A DNA stretch of 50,824 bases from Candidatus Scalindua sediminis (GTDB lineage: Bacteria > Planctomycetota > Brocadiia > Brocadiales > Scalinduaceae), in assembly GCA_008636105.1 (NCBI GenBank), contig VSDH01000018.1, positions 1-50,824 on the forward strand, given 5' to 3'. Position numbers and translations under genes: made by a program. Positions 8,397 to 17,386 of this stretch are shown here, piece after piece. Under the pieces are notes generated by a model, which was not told where the DNA came from, did not search any database, and saw nothing but the letters and a program-made list of their open reading frames with translations. Position 1 is the first letter of the stretch; each line of letters starts with the position of its first letter.

Positions 8397-8492
8397 GTAT
8401 ATAGTCATATTTCTAGATCTTCTTTCCTAATAACTATAGACAATATCATACTCTAATTCTTCATTTGTAAATTCATATTTATACCTTTATAA

Positions 8493-8665
8493 TATTTAGT
8501 TGAGCGAATTTTACCCGGCCCGTACCGAACGGTACGTTCGGGCGGGTAGCCGCAGGCTTTAGCCTGCGGTTTCCATCTGATAAGTTTATGACAATTTCAT
8601 ATAATTTACGCAACCTGAAGGTTGCGGCTACATTGACGTGAAATATAAAATCGCTCAATTTAGAT
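8493..8665. repeat. Palindromic MITE-like element, copy A
   Basis: The left terminus TTTAGTTGAGCGAATTTT and right terminus AAAATCGCTCAATTTAG are inverted copies. Inside are two hairpin arms, CGCAGGCTTTAGCCTGCG and CGCAACCTGAAGGTTGCG, bracketed by GTAGCC and GGCTAC. A GC-rich palindrome of the CCCG/CGGG type (8514-8552) is inserted near the left end. This copy is inverted relative to copies B and D and shows no clear target duplication. It lies between the divergent epimerase and HdrD-like genes. Confidence 0.75.
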
Positions 8666-8728
8666 AATAATATATTTGTCTTGTGAAGTTATAAGACCAA
8701 CGAACTCAAAAATATTGAAAGGTTACCC

Positions 8729-10684
8729 ATGCATCTTTTTCCTGTATTTATAGTAATTGCCTTAGGCGCCTTTTTTGTAGGCATTTTTCTAAGAATTTCA
8801 TTCTGGTTAAACGGAAATATATTCTATGGGAGTGCTAAGACAAAAAAAGGTAAATTGCTATTCTTAATCAAGGAGCTATGTAATGGGGGAAAATGGTTAA
8901 AGTTAGTTTCTGATGTTTTTTTACAGAAAAAATTAATCAAGCTTGATCCATTCAGGTGGTTGGTACATGTACTATTCTTTTTCAGCTTTCTTGAATTATT
9001 CTTTATCGGAAGTATCGGAAATAAGCTAACAAAGATGGGTATATGGTCAGTAACAAAGGACACTGCCTGGTTTGCATTTCTCAATGACTTCTGTGGTTTG
9101 GTGATATTGTGTGGATTAACACTTATGTTACTGAGAAGGCTGGTCTTTAAGAATCCACAATTAGTAAATACGGGAAAAGAGATCGTTCCATTGTTGTGGT
9201 TGTTGGTTATCGTTATAACGGGCTATTTTGTAGAGGGATTGAGGTTGCACAAGGAAATATCACTACAGGAAAGTGCAAGTTTTGCGTTTATGGGAAACAT
9301 CTGCAGTGCAATTTTAACACCCTTTAGCCTTAATTGGTCTAAGTCGCATTCGGTGATGTGGTGGACTCATATGCTTATGACATTTGGCTTTATTGCATAC
9401 ATACCATATGGTAAGTTTTTCCATATGTTCTCAAGCCCACTTTCAATATTCTTAAGTAATTCGAATCCCTTTACTAATTCACCACAGGGAAGTCTTGCCA
9501 ATGAGAGATCTATTAATCGTTTTTCCGTAAAGGAACTGATAGAGATGGATGCCTGTACTAATTGTGGCGAATGCCTGGTGTGGTGTGAAGCCCATGACGT
9601 GGTACATATGGAACACGTTACACCAAGGGGTAAGATGAACAACTTGAAAGAGATATTGAAAAAAGAGAATGGCTTTTTTAATAACCGTAAACCTGATGAA
9701 GGCTTGATGCAGGAGTATTCAAAGGGTGTATTTGACTGCACGCTTTGTGGCAGGTGCAATCCTGTGTGCCCTGTGAATATAGATACTGTTAGTATAATGA
9801 AGAAGATGAGGGAAGATCTTTATCTTAGAAATGAACATCCCAAAAAGCTTGATCTTATGAGAGATGCGAATGAAGAGGAACACAATATACTGGGTTACCC
9901 AAATGAGGAAAGGACGTTGTGGGTTGATTTTATGGATGATGTACCAGATGATATCTGTGAGAAGGAAAAGGCGGAAGTATTATACTATGTAGGTTGCATG
10001 TCGTCATTCTCACCTGCTATACAGAATATACCCCAGTCCTTTCTACGGATTATTTTGAATAGTGGTGAAGACGTTGCAGTCCTGGGAGAGAGGGAATGGT
10101 GCTGCGGTTTTCCCCTAATAGCAGGTGGTATGAGAGACATGGCCTTTAAATTTCGTGAACATAATATAAATGAGGTAAAAAGATTAGGAGCAAAGAAGAT
10201 CGTATTTAATTGTCCTTCATGCTATCTCACATGGAAACAGTTTTATAATATAGAAGGTATAGTATTGCTTCATTCCACGGAATATATAAATACCTTGATA
10301 CGGCAGGGGCAAATAAATTTGAAGGCTGTTGAAGGTAGATTTGTTTATCACGACCCTTGTGACCTTGCCAGAAACTTAGGTGTCTACGAACCACCACGAG
10401 AGGTAATTAATAGTATACCTGGGATTAATTACAGAGAATTTGAACATAACCGGGACAAGGGATTTTGCTGTGGCGGTGGAGGTGTGCTTGAACCTCATAA
10501 TTCTGATTTAGGAAAATCTATAAACAGAAAGTTGATCAGGACAGCAGAAAGAAGTGAGGCTGACACATTAATAACAGCCTGTCCACAATGTATGAGGATG
10601 TCTTTAACCGGTAAAAAAGAAGAAGAGTCGAAAATAGAGGTTATGGATATTTGTGAACTAATTTTGAAGGCATCAACAATTTAG
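8729..10684 (+). CDS. Membrane HdrD-like iron-sulfur oxidoreductase with NarI-like cytochrome b domain
   Basis: A 651-residue fusion. Residues 1-235 hold about five to six transmembrane helices with several histidines (H80, H174, H214, H232), as in NarI/HdrE-type b-haem subunits. Then follow two 4Fe-4S motifs, C276-C279-C282-C286 and C337-C340-C343-C347. Two cysteine-rich CCG (DUF224) domains follow, with CCG at 458-460 and CCGGGG at 580-585. This layout matches heterodisulfide-reductase-like (HdrDE-fused) proteins that exchange electrons between quinone or other membrane carriers and a soluble partner. The physiological partner is unknown. AAAGG precedes the ATG. The gene is followed by clpX after 154 bases. 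Confidence 0.88.
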   Translation: MHLFPVFIVIALGAFFVGIFLRISFWLNGNIFYGSAKTKKGKLLFLIKELCNGGKWLKLVSDVFLQKKLIKLDPFRWLVHVLFFFSFLELFFIGSIGNKLTKMGIWSVTKDTAWFAFLNDFCGLVILCGLTLMLLRRLVFKNPQLVNTGKEIVPLLWLLVIVITGYFVEGLRLHKEISLQESASFAFMGNICSAILTPFSLNWSKSHSVMWWTHMLMTFGFIAYIPYGKFFHMFSSPLSIFLSNSNPFTNSPQGSLANERSINRFSVKELIEMDACTNCGECLVWCEAHDVVHMEHVTPRGKMNNLKEILKKENGFFNNRKPDEGLMQEYSKGVFDCTLCGRCNPVCPVNIDTVSIMKKMREDLYLRNEHPKKLDLMRDANEEEHNILGYPNEERTLWVDFMDDVPDDICEKEKAEVLYYVGCMSSFSPAIQNIPQSFLRIILNSGEDVAVLGEREWCCGFPLIAGGMRDMAFKFREHNINEVKRLGAKKIVFNCPSCYLTWKQFYNIEGIVLLHSTEYINTLIRQGQINLKAVEGRFVYHDPCDLARNLGVYEPPREVINSIPGINYREFEHNRDKGFCCGGGGVLEPHNSDLGKSINRKLIRTAERSEADTLITACPQCMRMSLTGKKEEESKIEVMDICELILKASTI

Positions 10685-10764
10685 GTAATGCTTAGCTGCA
10701 CCTATCAAAAAAACTGGATTTATAAGTGTATTTTTGTTAACATATTGTGTTAATATTATTTTTT

Positions 10765-10793
10765 CTGTCAACATTTAAACTCAAAGGTATTAT
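10765..10793 (+). promoter_or_regulatory. Possible clpX promoter
   Basis: CTGTCA (10765-10770), a 17-base spacer and TATTAT (10788-10793) lie 46 bases before the clpX ATG. The -35 box matches four of six positions. Confidence 0.4.
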
Positions 10794-10838
10794 AAGAAGC
10801 TTCCATTGCCAGGACAATACCTATAAAAAAGTATAGAG

Positions 10839-12086
10839 ATGGATAAGAAAAGTCGAGATAAGAAAGAAAAAGCTATGTCGTGCTCTTTTTGCGGTAGGAA
10901 TTATAATGCTGTTAAAAGATTAATACAGGGCGACCGCAGCGTATATATTTGTAACGAGTGTGTTGAAGCTTGTTATACCCTCATTCAAAAAGATAGAACA
11001 GATAGTACCAAACATTTCTCAAAAAAGATACCAACTCCAGCAAGTATAAAGAAACATTTAGACGAATATGTTGTAGGACAGGAAAGGGCAAAGAAGGTAT
11101 TAGCCGTAGCTGTTCATAATCATTATAAAAGGTTGGTTTCAGATGTGTCAGATGATGTGGAACTTGAAAAGAGTAATGTCCTTCTTATAGGGCCCACTGG
11201 TTCGGGAAAGACCTTATTGGCTCGAGTACTTGCAAAGATTATTGACGTACCTTTTGCTATAGCTGATGCTACTACCTTTACGGAAGCTGGTTATGTTGGT
11301 GAAGATGTAGAAAATGTGCTTTTAAGATTGCTTAGAAATGCGGATTTCAATGTAACCCGTGCTCAGCAGGGAATTGTCTACATAGACGAAGTAGACAAAA
11401 TTTCCAGAAAAGGGCCAAATGCATCGATAACGCGAGACGTATCTGGCGAAGGAGTACAGCAGGCACTGCTTAAGATGTTCGAGCACTCTATTGTCAATGT
11501 GCCACCACAGGGAGGCAGAAAACATCCGGAGCAACAGTACATCCAAATAGATACCAAGGATATTTTATTTATTTGTGGCGGAACTTTTGGTGGCGTAGAG
11601 AGCATAATAAGAAAAAGGGTAGGCAAAAAGGCAATAGGATTTGATGCAAAGGCTGATTTTGTAGACGACAAATCGGCCGGTGAAATCATGTCTAAAATTA
11701 AAATAGATGACTTGATCGAATATGGTTTAATACACGAATTTGTCGGCAGGCTCCATGTAATTGCGACGCTGATGCCGCTTGACCAGGACGATTTGATTAA
11801 AATTATGCTAGAACCTAAGAATGCTACCGTTAAGCAGTATCAAAAAATCTTTGAGATGGAGAATGCTATCTTAGAATTTTCAAGGGAAACCCTGATAGAA
11901 ATAAGTAAAAAGGCTTTGGAACGAAAGACAGGGGCGAGGGCATTACGCTCAATATTCGAAGATTTTATGTTGGACGTTATGTATGATTTACCTACAAGCG
12001 GAAAACGGTCCATCTACACTGTTACACCAGAGGTCGTAAATGGGAAAAGTCGTCTTATACCGCAAAAACTTCGAAAAAGTGCTTAA
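10839..12086 (+). CDS. clpX: ATP-dependent Clp protease ATP-binding subunit ClpX
   Basis: ClpX unfolds tagged proteins and feeds them to the ClpP peptidase. The 415-residue protein has the N-terminal zinc-binding domain (C15, C18, C38, C41), Walker A GPTGSGKT (118-125), pore loop GYVG (151-154), Walker [11 protein letters not shown] (179-188) and the IGF tripeptide in KKAIGFDAK that docks on ClpP. All key parts are intact. clpP and tig, its usual neighbours, are not adjacent here; instead it sits between the HdrD-like gene and a small zinc protein. A weak promoter match precedes it. Confidence 0.97.
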   Translation: MDKKSRDKKEKAMSCSFCGRNYNAVKRLIQGDRSVYICNECVEACYTLIQKDRTDSTKHFSKKIPTPASIKKHLDEYVVGQERAKKVLAVAVHNHYKRLVSDVSDDVELEKSNVLLIGPTGSGKTLLARVLAKIIDVPFAIADATTFTEAGYVGEDVENVLLRLLRNADFNVTRAQQGIVYIDEVDKISRKGPNASITRDVSGEGVQQALLKMFEHSIVNVPPQGGRKHPEQQYIQIDTKDILFICGGTFGGVESIIRKRVGKKAIGFDAKADFVDDKSAGEIMSKIKIDDLIEYGLIHEFVGRLHVIATLMPLDQDDLIKIMLEPKNATVKQYQKIFEMENAILEFSRETLIEISKKALERKTGARALRSIFEDFMLDVMYDLPTSGKRSIYTVTPEVVNGKSRLIPQKLRKSA

Positions 12087-12138
12087 TAATTTAATATCGT
12101 AAGAAAGTTATTAAAAAGAATAGGAGCAGCTTGATTTG

Positions 12139-12216
12139 ATGTATACTCTCCAAGAACTTGTTGATTGGCTTACCATTCCCCAAGAAGCTTTTTCCCTGTT
12201 TTTTCAATCCCTTTAA
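12139..12216 (+). CDS. Possible 25-residue small open reading frame
   Basis: ATG at 12139 opens a 25-codon frame ending TAA, with AGGAG twelve bases upstream. The peptide is hydrophobic and acidic (MYTLQELVDW at the start). It lies in the 239-base gap between clpX and the DUF2180-like gene. It could be a small peptide, a gene remnant or chance. I see no supporting homology. Confidence 0.2.
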   Translation: MYTLQELVDWLTIPQEAFSLFFQSL

Positions 12217-12325
12217 TCTGATACAATTAAGCTTAGTATTATCTAATTATCAACCGATAATGAAAGAAGAGAAATTTTTAGCTTGTTGATATTATTGTAA
12301 AATTCTTAAAAAAAGGAGGAGCGTT

Positions 12326-12553
12326 TTGAAGTGTTACATTTGTGACCAGGCAGGGAAAGAAACAGATGCCATAGCAATATGCATTGTTTGCGGGATTGCC
12401 GTTTGCAGGAAACATCAGATTCGTGAGCAAATACCTGTAACTGAAACTTACAAATGGGGTCTGGGAGAGGAGAAGGTTACCTTACCTTTGCCGCTTCCTC
12501 GCATTCTATGTGAATGGTGTTATCAGGCCTTGGTGGTGCAAAAAAAGAAGTGA
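12326..12553 (+). CDS. Small cysteine-rich zinc protein (DUF2180-like)
   Basis: A 75-residue protein starting with TTG, chosen because GGAGGAG lies just upstream and no other start fits. It contains CYICD (3-7), CIVCG (19-23), CRKH (26-29) and a C-terminal CEWCY, giving two likely zinc sites. This pattern resembles DUF2180, a family known mostly from archaea, whose function is unknown. It lies 39 bases upstream of the GH15-like gene and may be co-transcribed with it. Its role is unknown. Confidence 0.7.
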   Translation: MKCYICDQAGKETDAIAICIVCGIAVCRKHQIREQIPVTETYKWGLGEEKVTLPLPLPRILCEWCYQALVVQKKK

Positions 12554-12592
12554 TACAATTTATACTTTTCGAAGTTTGGAAAGATTCAAATT

Positions 12593-13951
12593 ATGGACAG
12601 AAATGACCTTAATGAGAAATTGTCTGAACATTTCAGTGTGATCAATAAATGCTCGATTCCCTCCAAGCAAGGAACGGTCTTATTAGCAACCTTATTAGAT
12701 TCCCGTTATCCATATGTATACCCGAGGGATTGTGCGTGTGCCTCCATGTTGTTCAGACAAATGGTGGAAAAAGATTTGGGACCCAGTGAAGAGGCATTTA
12801 AACTCTTAAAGGGTATCGCTAAGTTTATGGCTTCTGTTCAGGATGAGGAAGGACAATGGTTACAGCGTTATGGATTGAACGGCCAGAACAAGGCTATTTA
12901 CGTTCAAGAGGACAATACTGCCTATGGATCCATCATACTGGCCAATTACTTACTGGCTTCTTTCCACCGTCAGGAGAAACCCCCTGAATTGGAGGATTAC
13001 CTTAAAAGAATAAAAATGGCAATACAGTATGCACTCAAACATTTTTATCGGCAGGAGATTTACCTTTTTTTCTCAACAACCGGCGTACACGAATCGGCGA
13101 TTGAGAAAGGATATAGCGTCTGGGTGAATCACGTTTACATACTCTTCTTTAATCTTATTTCTCTATTAACTAAAAAATTTCAACTGAAAGACCTTTTTGC
13201 TGATGAACTCTCCTTTAAAGACCGTTTTTGTCACGCCGCGCACCGGCGTTTTATCCTCAGTGATAGGTTTGTTAGGCGCATAACAAAGGATGGAACGTTT
13301 GATTTACGCCCTGATGTCACAATGATAAGCCCCGTTTATTTCCAGTGTAAAGAAGAACTATGCGAATCCTGTTTTTTGGAAGACAATCCTAGTATTATTA
13401 CTAATTCTATCAACTTTATGGTAGAGAACCTCTGGGACCCTGAACTCGGGATGTTACAAAGATATCTTCCTTTTACAGAAGACATTGAAACTCATATTCA
13501 TGCTGGAAATGGACCCTGGATTCAATACACTGCTATGCTGGCCAAATATTACTATAAAGAAGGAGCGATTGAGAGAGGAGATACCATTTTAAATCACATT
13601 GACCGATACCGAACTGGTGAAGGATATATTCCGGAGCATTTAAGTACAAAAAGAAGGTTTGAAGAGTTTATTCGTTTAGAATGGGAAGTTGGGCTTGATG
13701 CCAAGAAAGAATTCCATCCAGAGATCCTGCTCCCCAATCTTTCATATGATTTTATCGTAGAAGAACTCTTTTTCATGAAAAAAGCTTACGATCAGATCAA
13801 AAGAGAAATTGCTGAAAATAAGAAAGATGTCATCCATTTTGCCGTTCCACTTATGTGGTCTCACGTAGAATATGCAAATGCCCTTATTGCTCGATATGAG
13901 GCCATTGTTGCTAGAGACAGCATTGATGTGCCCACACCAATTAAAAATTGA
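12593..13951 (+). CDS. Glycoside hydrolase family 15-like protein
   Basis: A 452-residue soluble protein with the alpha/alpha six-hairpin look of GH15 enzymes (glucoamylase, trehalase, glucodextranase relatives). Diagnostic pieces are YPYVYPRDCACAS near residue 40, QDEEGQWLQRYGLNGQ near 90, VQEDNTAYGSIILANY near 105, ESAIEKGYSVWVNH near 167 and the RLEWEVGLDA region near 363, where an acidic catalytic pair would be expected. GH15 enzymes release glucose from alpha-glucans or trehalose. No signal peptide is seen, so a cytoplasmic substrate such as glycogen or trehalose is inferred. Substrate and activity are not shown. It is near, and possibly in one operon with, the small zinc protein. Confidence 0.75.
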   Translation: MDRNDLNEKLSEHFSVINKCSIPSKQGTVLLATLLDSRYPYVYPRDCACASMLFRQMVEKDLGPSEEAFKLLKGIAKFMASVQDEEGQWLQRYGLNGQNKAIYVQEDNTAYGSIILANYLLASFHRQEKPPELEDYLKRIKMAIQYALKHFYRQEIYLFFSTTGVHESAIEKGYSVWVNHVYILFFNLISLLTKKFQLKDLFADELSFKDRFCHAAHRRFILSDRFVRRITKDGTFDLRPDVTMISPVYFQCKEELCESCFLEDNPSIITNSINFMVENLWDPELGMLQRYLPFTEDIETHIHAGNGPWIQYTAMLAKYYYKEGAIERGDTILNHIDRYRTGEGYIPEHLSTKRRFEEFIRLEWEVGLDAKKEFHPEILLPNLSYDFIVEELFFMKKAYDQIKREIAENKKDVIHFAVPLMWSHVEYANALIARYEAIVARDSIDVPTPIKN

Positions 13952-14278
13952 ACTCCATTTCCATAGGGGATCCACCTTAAGTCACAAATTTTAAGAAACA
14001 CGTATATATAATTTACTTCCAATTACCTTCGGCATCTCGTATCTTTTTATCTGAACACGGAAGTGAGAAATTCTCATTTTGACAATACTGAAGTAAAATA
14101 TCAGTGCAAAACCACCAAGTTTCCGAACCACTTTTTAAAAAGTCAATATTTGGAAGATTAAATTTCTAATTATTGAGTTCGACGAAATTGTAGGATAAAA
14201 AATATGCAAGTAGAAATCAAAAACATGCCAGGTCAGTTACCGACATTTTGAAATCGAAGTGTTATCTTCTTTGCCAAT
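13952..14278. other. Intergenic stretch without a recognised feature
   Basis: 327 bases between the GH15-like gene and the ATP-grasp gene. No open frame of note, hairpin with T-run, repeat copy or convincing promoter was found. The next gene has no clear ribosome site, so its true start could lie slightly upstream in this stretch. Confidence 0.5.
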
Positions 14279-15568
14279 ATGTGCTCTATTTTTTACGAAA
14301 ATTGTGGTGAATTAGAAAAGCTCAGACAGCAGATAGGAAATCTGGAAACTTATGGAGGGCGACTCATTCCGATTATTAATCTCATATTCAGGGGAGACAA
14401 TAATCTGCTTGTATTGGAAAAGCCTCCTGACCAAACCTTGATGAGGTATTTTCAGGAAGATCTCGGCCTGAGTCTTCCAAAGATTGCAATCTTGTCACAA
14501 TCTGTTTACGATAGTCTTTTTACTCAAGTTGATAAGTTGAACCATGATGAAATAAGCCCAACACTAACCTCAATCCACCAGCATCGTGCAACATGGGTTG
14601 ATGGATTTGTAAGTGATAACGTACTCATGAATATTGCAAAGGCCCTCAACAAGCCAACCATAAGTAGTCTGGAAGGCAGCAAAAGGGGAAATAATAAATT
14701 TCTACTCCATAATCATCTATCTGGAAATGGTTTTCCCGTGTTTGATACAATATCAGCATCATCACCCGATGATGTTCCAGCTTGTATTGCCACGCTCCGC
14801 AAAAGTGGGTATAAAAAAGCAGTAGTCAAAGCTCAAATCGGTGCTTCCGGTATCGGTATGATCAAGCTGCCAACTACTTCTTGTAATGCAAACACTATCC
14901 CTGAGCACTTTTTTTTTGAGGGCCCCTGTATGGTACAAGGCTGGCTTGATGAAACAGTTACAAATATACGTCATCTGGGATCACCCAGTGTTCAAATGTT
15001 TCTGGATGATAAAACAGTTTCCCTTTATGATATTACAGAGCAGATTCTTAACAAAGAGAGTGTTCATGAGGGTAACCTTTCACCTCCATCTTACTTTTCA
15101 CAGGGAGATTGTATTTATGAAGAACTGCTTCGCCAGGCGGCAACTGCTGGCTCGTGGCTTCATGATCAGAGATACAGAGGTACAGCAAGTGTTGACTTTC
15201 TTGTTATTGATCGGCGCGGTACTGTGGAAGTCAGAGTGTGTGAAATAAATGCACGGGTTACGGGTGCTACTTATCCATCCGTTATAGCACGGCATTTCTT
15301 ACCGCATGATGCCTGGTTGATGCGAAATATACGTTTTATAAAACCACTAAGAGATACGAATTTATTGAAGACGTTGGATCAAAGGGGTTATCTTTATCGT
15401 CCTGACTTGCAGGAAGGTGTTTTACCAGTAAACTTCAATCTTGATGAAGAAGGTGGTGTACAAAAAGGACAGTTTCTATGCCTCGGAAAAAATGTAGATG
15501 ATTGTCTAAACATGTTTAAACAAATAGAATCGATTCTTCCATTAAGCTGGTATTATGATAGGGACTAA
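14279..15568 (+). CDS. ATP-grasp ligase, PGM1-like
   Basis: A 429-residue protein resembling the pre-ATP-grasp plus ATP-grasp architecture of PGM1, the peptide ligase of pheganomycin biosynthesis. The N-terminal 110 residues include GGRLIPIINLIFRGDNNLLVLEKPPDQ, like the pre-ATP-grasp module. The ATP-grasp core carries AVVKAQIGASGIGMIKLP (nucleotide lysine and glycine-rich loop, near 184-200), the MVQGWLDE acidic strand and VCEINARVTGATYPS near 328-341, whose E and N are metal ligands. These enzymes join a carboxylate to an amine through an acyl phosphate. The substrate is unknown. An M20 peptidase follows after 103 bases. There is no clear ribosome site, so the start may lie a little upstream. 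Confidence 0.75.
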   Translation: MCSIFYENCGELEKLRQQIGNLETYGGRLIPIINLIFRGDNNLLVLEKPPDQTLMRYFQEDLGLSLPKIAILSQSVYDSLFTQVDKLNHDEISPTLTSIHQHRATWVDGFVSDNVLMNIAKALNKPTISSLEGSKRGNNKFLLHNHLSGNGFPVFDTISASSPDDVPACIATLRKSGYKKAVVKAQIGASGIGMIKLPTTSCNANTIPEHFFFEGPCMVQGWLDETVTNIRHLGSPSVQMFLDDKTVSLYDITEQILNKESVHEGNLSPPSYFSQGDCIYEELLRQAATAGSWLHDQRYRGTASVDFLVIDRRGTVEVRVCEINARVTGATYPSVIARHFLPHDAWLMRNIRFIKPLRDTNLLKTLDQRGYLYRPDLQEGVLPVNFNLDEEGGVQKGQFLCLGKNVDDCLNMFKQIESILPLSWYYDRD

Positions 15569-15597
15569 GGCAATTCCGTCCTTTGACAGGAATTGCC
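15569..15597 (+). other. Perfect nine-base hairpin directly after a stop codon
   Basis: GGCAATTCC (15569-15577) and GGAATTGCC (15589-15597) pair perfectly around an 11-base loop, starting on the base after the ATP-grasp TAA. There is no T-run, so it is not a standard intrinsic terminator. It may stabilise or separate the two halves of an ATP-grasp/M20 transcript. Confidence 0.5.
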
Positions 15598-15671
15598 ATA
15601 AGTTGAATTTTGTTACCGAAACGATGAACTATTAAGCCATGCGGACATAACCTGTCCAGATTGGGTGAACC

Positions 15672-16793
15672 ATGATACAATCTTCAAAAGATCTACAGAG
15701 AAGACTCGTAGCCCTGACCAGGGACTTAATCTTGATTCCCAGTGATGCCTCACATCCTGAAGACATTACACGCTGTTTCGAATTTATTATCAATCACGTG
15801 GAGTCTATTGATAATATTACAGTAAAAAAGTATTGCCATTGCGATGTTCCATCGCTCGTTGCCCTTCCCAAAAATGTGCGAAAGCCGAAAGTCCTTCTCT
15901 GCGGTCACCTTGATGTTATCACACATTCTGATGTGCAAAGATATCGTTCACATATTGCTGATGGCAGAATCTATGGGCCCGGGTCTGCTGATATGAAAGG
16001 TCCTCTGGCAATTCTTCTTGAGATTTTCAGGAATTTACACACGCAATATGAGAACCTTCCACTCGGACTTGTTATAACATCTGACGAAGAGCGAGGCGGA
16101 GAGTCAGGGATCCGATTTCTCTTTGATGAGATAGGGCTTCGGTGTGATGTGGCCATGATCCCAGACGGGGGTTCTTTAAATGAGATAATCGTGGAAGAAA
16201 AAGGTATACTTCATCTCAAGATCCAGTGTCATGGACATTCAGCGCATGCAGCACGTCCATGGTTGGGGAACAACCCACTGGAACGTCTTGTTGACGCTGC
16301 ATCCCGTCTACGAAATAATTTTGAATCCTTGAAACAAGATGAAGACCATTGGTATCCTACTTGTGTGCTTACAAATATCCGAACACCAAACCAGTCAATA
16401 AACCGCATACCATCGGAAGCTGAAGGTACTCTTGATATACGATTTCCCGCCCCATACAATGTGAATGAAATGTTAAACCACGTCTGCAAAATATTGGGTG
16501 AAGGAATCGACATACATACATTAATCAGTGCAGAACCAACACGCCTCTCACCGGACTCGCTTTATCTTTCAGTCACTGAGGAAATAACAGGAAAACCTGC
16601 TAACCTTGGGAAGGAAGATGGTGGAAGCGATGCTCGTTTTGTTGGGCGTCTTAATATCCCCGTAATCGTATCCAGACCTATCGTTGGAGAATTGCATTCT
16701 GAAAGAGAGTGGATTGATATTTCTACGATGGAGACATTCTATTGTATTTATGAACTATATCTGAAACGAAAGCTACTCAAGCGTGAAAAATGA
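15672..16793 (+). CDS. M20-family metallopeptidase/deacylase (ArgE/DapE type)
   Basis: A 373-residue member of the M20 family, whose members hydrolyse N-acyl amino acids or small peptides with two zinc ions. Seen in order are CGHLDVI (about 77-83), GPGSADMKGPLAILLE (about 102-117), the TSDEERGGESGIRF motif with catalytic Glu (about 136-149), DGG (about 164) and GHSAHAARPWLGNNP (about 187-201, dimerisation domain). The C-terminal GELHSEREWI supplies the last metal histidine. Family members include ArgE, DapE, LysK and carboxypeptidase G2; the sequence alone does not choose between them. It follows the ATP-grasp gene, hinting at a join-then-trim or protection-deprotection pair. Its stop codon abuts a repeat relic. 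Confidence 0.88.
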   Translation: MIQSSKDLQRRLVALTRDLILIPSDASHPEDITRCFEFIINHVESIDNITVKKYCHCDVPSLVALPKNVRKPKVLLCGHLDVITHSDVQRYRSHIADGRIYGPGSADMKGPLAILLEIFRNLHTQYENLPLGLVITSDEERGGESGIRFLFDEIGLRCDVAMIPDGGSLNEIIVEEKGILHLKIQCHGHSAHAARPWLGNNPLERLVDAASRLRNNFESLKQDEDHWYPTCVLTNIRTPNQSINRIPSEAEGTLDIRFPAPYNVNEMLNHVCKILGEGIDIHTLISAEPTRLSPDSLYLSVTEEITGKPANLGKEDGGSDARFVGRLNIPVIVSRPIVGELHSEREWIDISTMETFYCIYELYLKRKLLKREK

Positions 16794-16853
16794 AGATTGC
16801 GGCTACCCGCCCGGCAACGCCGTTCGGACGGGCGGGCAAAAATCACTCAATAC
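16794..16853. repeat. Truncated MITE relic interrupted by a GC palindrome
   Basis: GAAGATTGCGGCTAC (16793-16806) followed by AAAAATCACTCAATACC (16838-16853) reproduces the right half of copy C (45410-45445). A 31-base GC palindrome (16806-16836, CCGCCCG/CGGGCGG) is inserted between. The stop codon of the M20 gene abuts its left side and the stop codon of the FKBP gene (16845-16843) lies within its right side. Confidence 0.6.
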
Positions 16854-17385
16854 CAACAACCTTTATGTCGAAAACGACATCCTTTCCTGCCAGGGGGTGG
16901 TTGCCGTCAAGAAATACATGAGTTTCATCTATGTCTACTATTGTTCCCCCTATCCCTTGTAGTTTTACTACCATACCTTTCTTGGGTTCAAAACTTTCGG
17001 GTAGATCGGCTTTGATAAATTTCATTACCAGGTCCTCATTTCTCTTGCCGTACGCGTCTTTTGCCTTTATTGTCACCTTCTTTTCTTCATTTAATTTCAT
17101 CCCTCTTACAGCTCGATCAAGCCCACGTGGCATTTGTCCGTTTCCAACTGTAAATTCCAGTGGTTTTCCTGCTTTTGACTTATCAAATACAGTACCATCC
17201 TTAAGACTTACGGTATAATGGATCTTAACCTTATCACCTTTTTTAACGGTTACGCCTTCGACTTCTTTTTCGTTCCCGCTAGCCTTACTCAGGTATCCAT
17301 TAAGTAGAATCAACCCCCCCATTACAATAAACATTATATTGATTTTAATTAATATTTTTGTTAAGGCCCAGATTCTTCTCCTCAT
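16843..17385 (-). CDS. SlyD-like FKBP-type peptidyl-prolyl isomerase, membrane-anchored or exported
   Basis: A 180-residue protein. Residues 1-38 contain a hydrophobic segment (about 11-32) that acts as a signal or anchor. From about residue 45 the FKBP core follows: VKKGDKVKIHYTVSLKDGTVFDKS, PLEFTVGNGQMPRGLDRAVRGMK, then an insert-in-flap domain with GDKVV-like beta segments ending DGNHPLAGKDVVFDIKVVGIE, typical of SlyD-type chaperone isomerases. It would assist folding in the periplasm or paryphoplasm. It starts one base after the radical SAM gene, with its GGAGAT ribosome site inside that gene, so the two are translationally coupled. Its stop codon lies in a repeat relic. Confidence 0.85.
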   Translation of the reverse strand: MRRRIWALTKILIKINIMFIVMGGLILLNGYLSKASGNEKEVEGVTVKKGDKVKIHYTVSLKDGTVFDKSKAGKPLEFTVGNGQMPRGLDRAVRGMKLNEEKKVTIKAKDAYGKRNEDLVMKFIKADLPESFEPKKGMVVKLQGIGGTIVDIDETHVFLDGNHPLAGKDVVFDIKVVGIE

Positions 17386-17386
17386 T

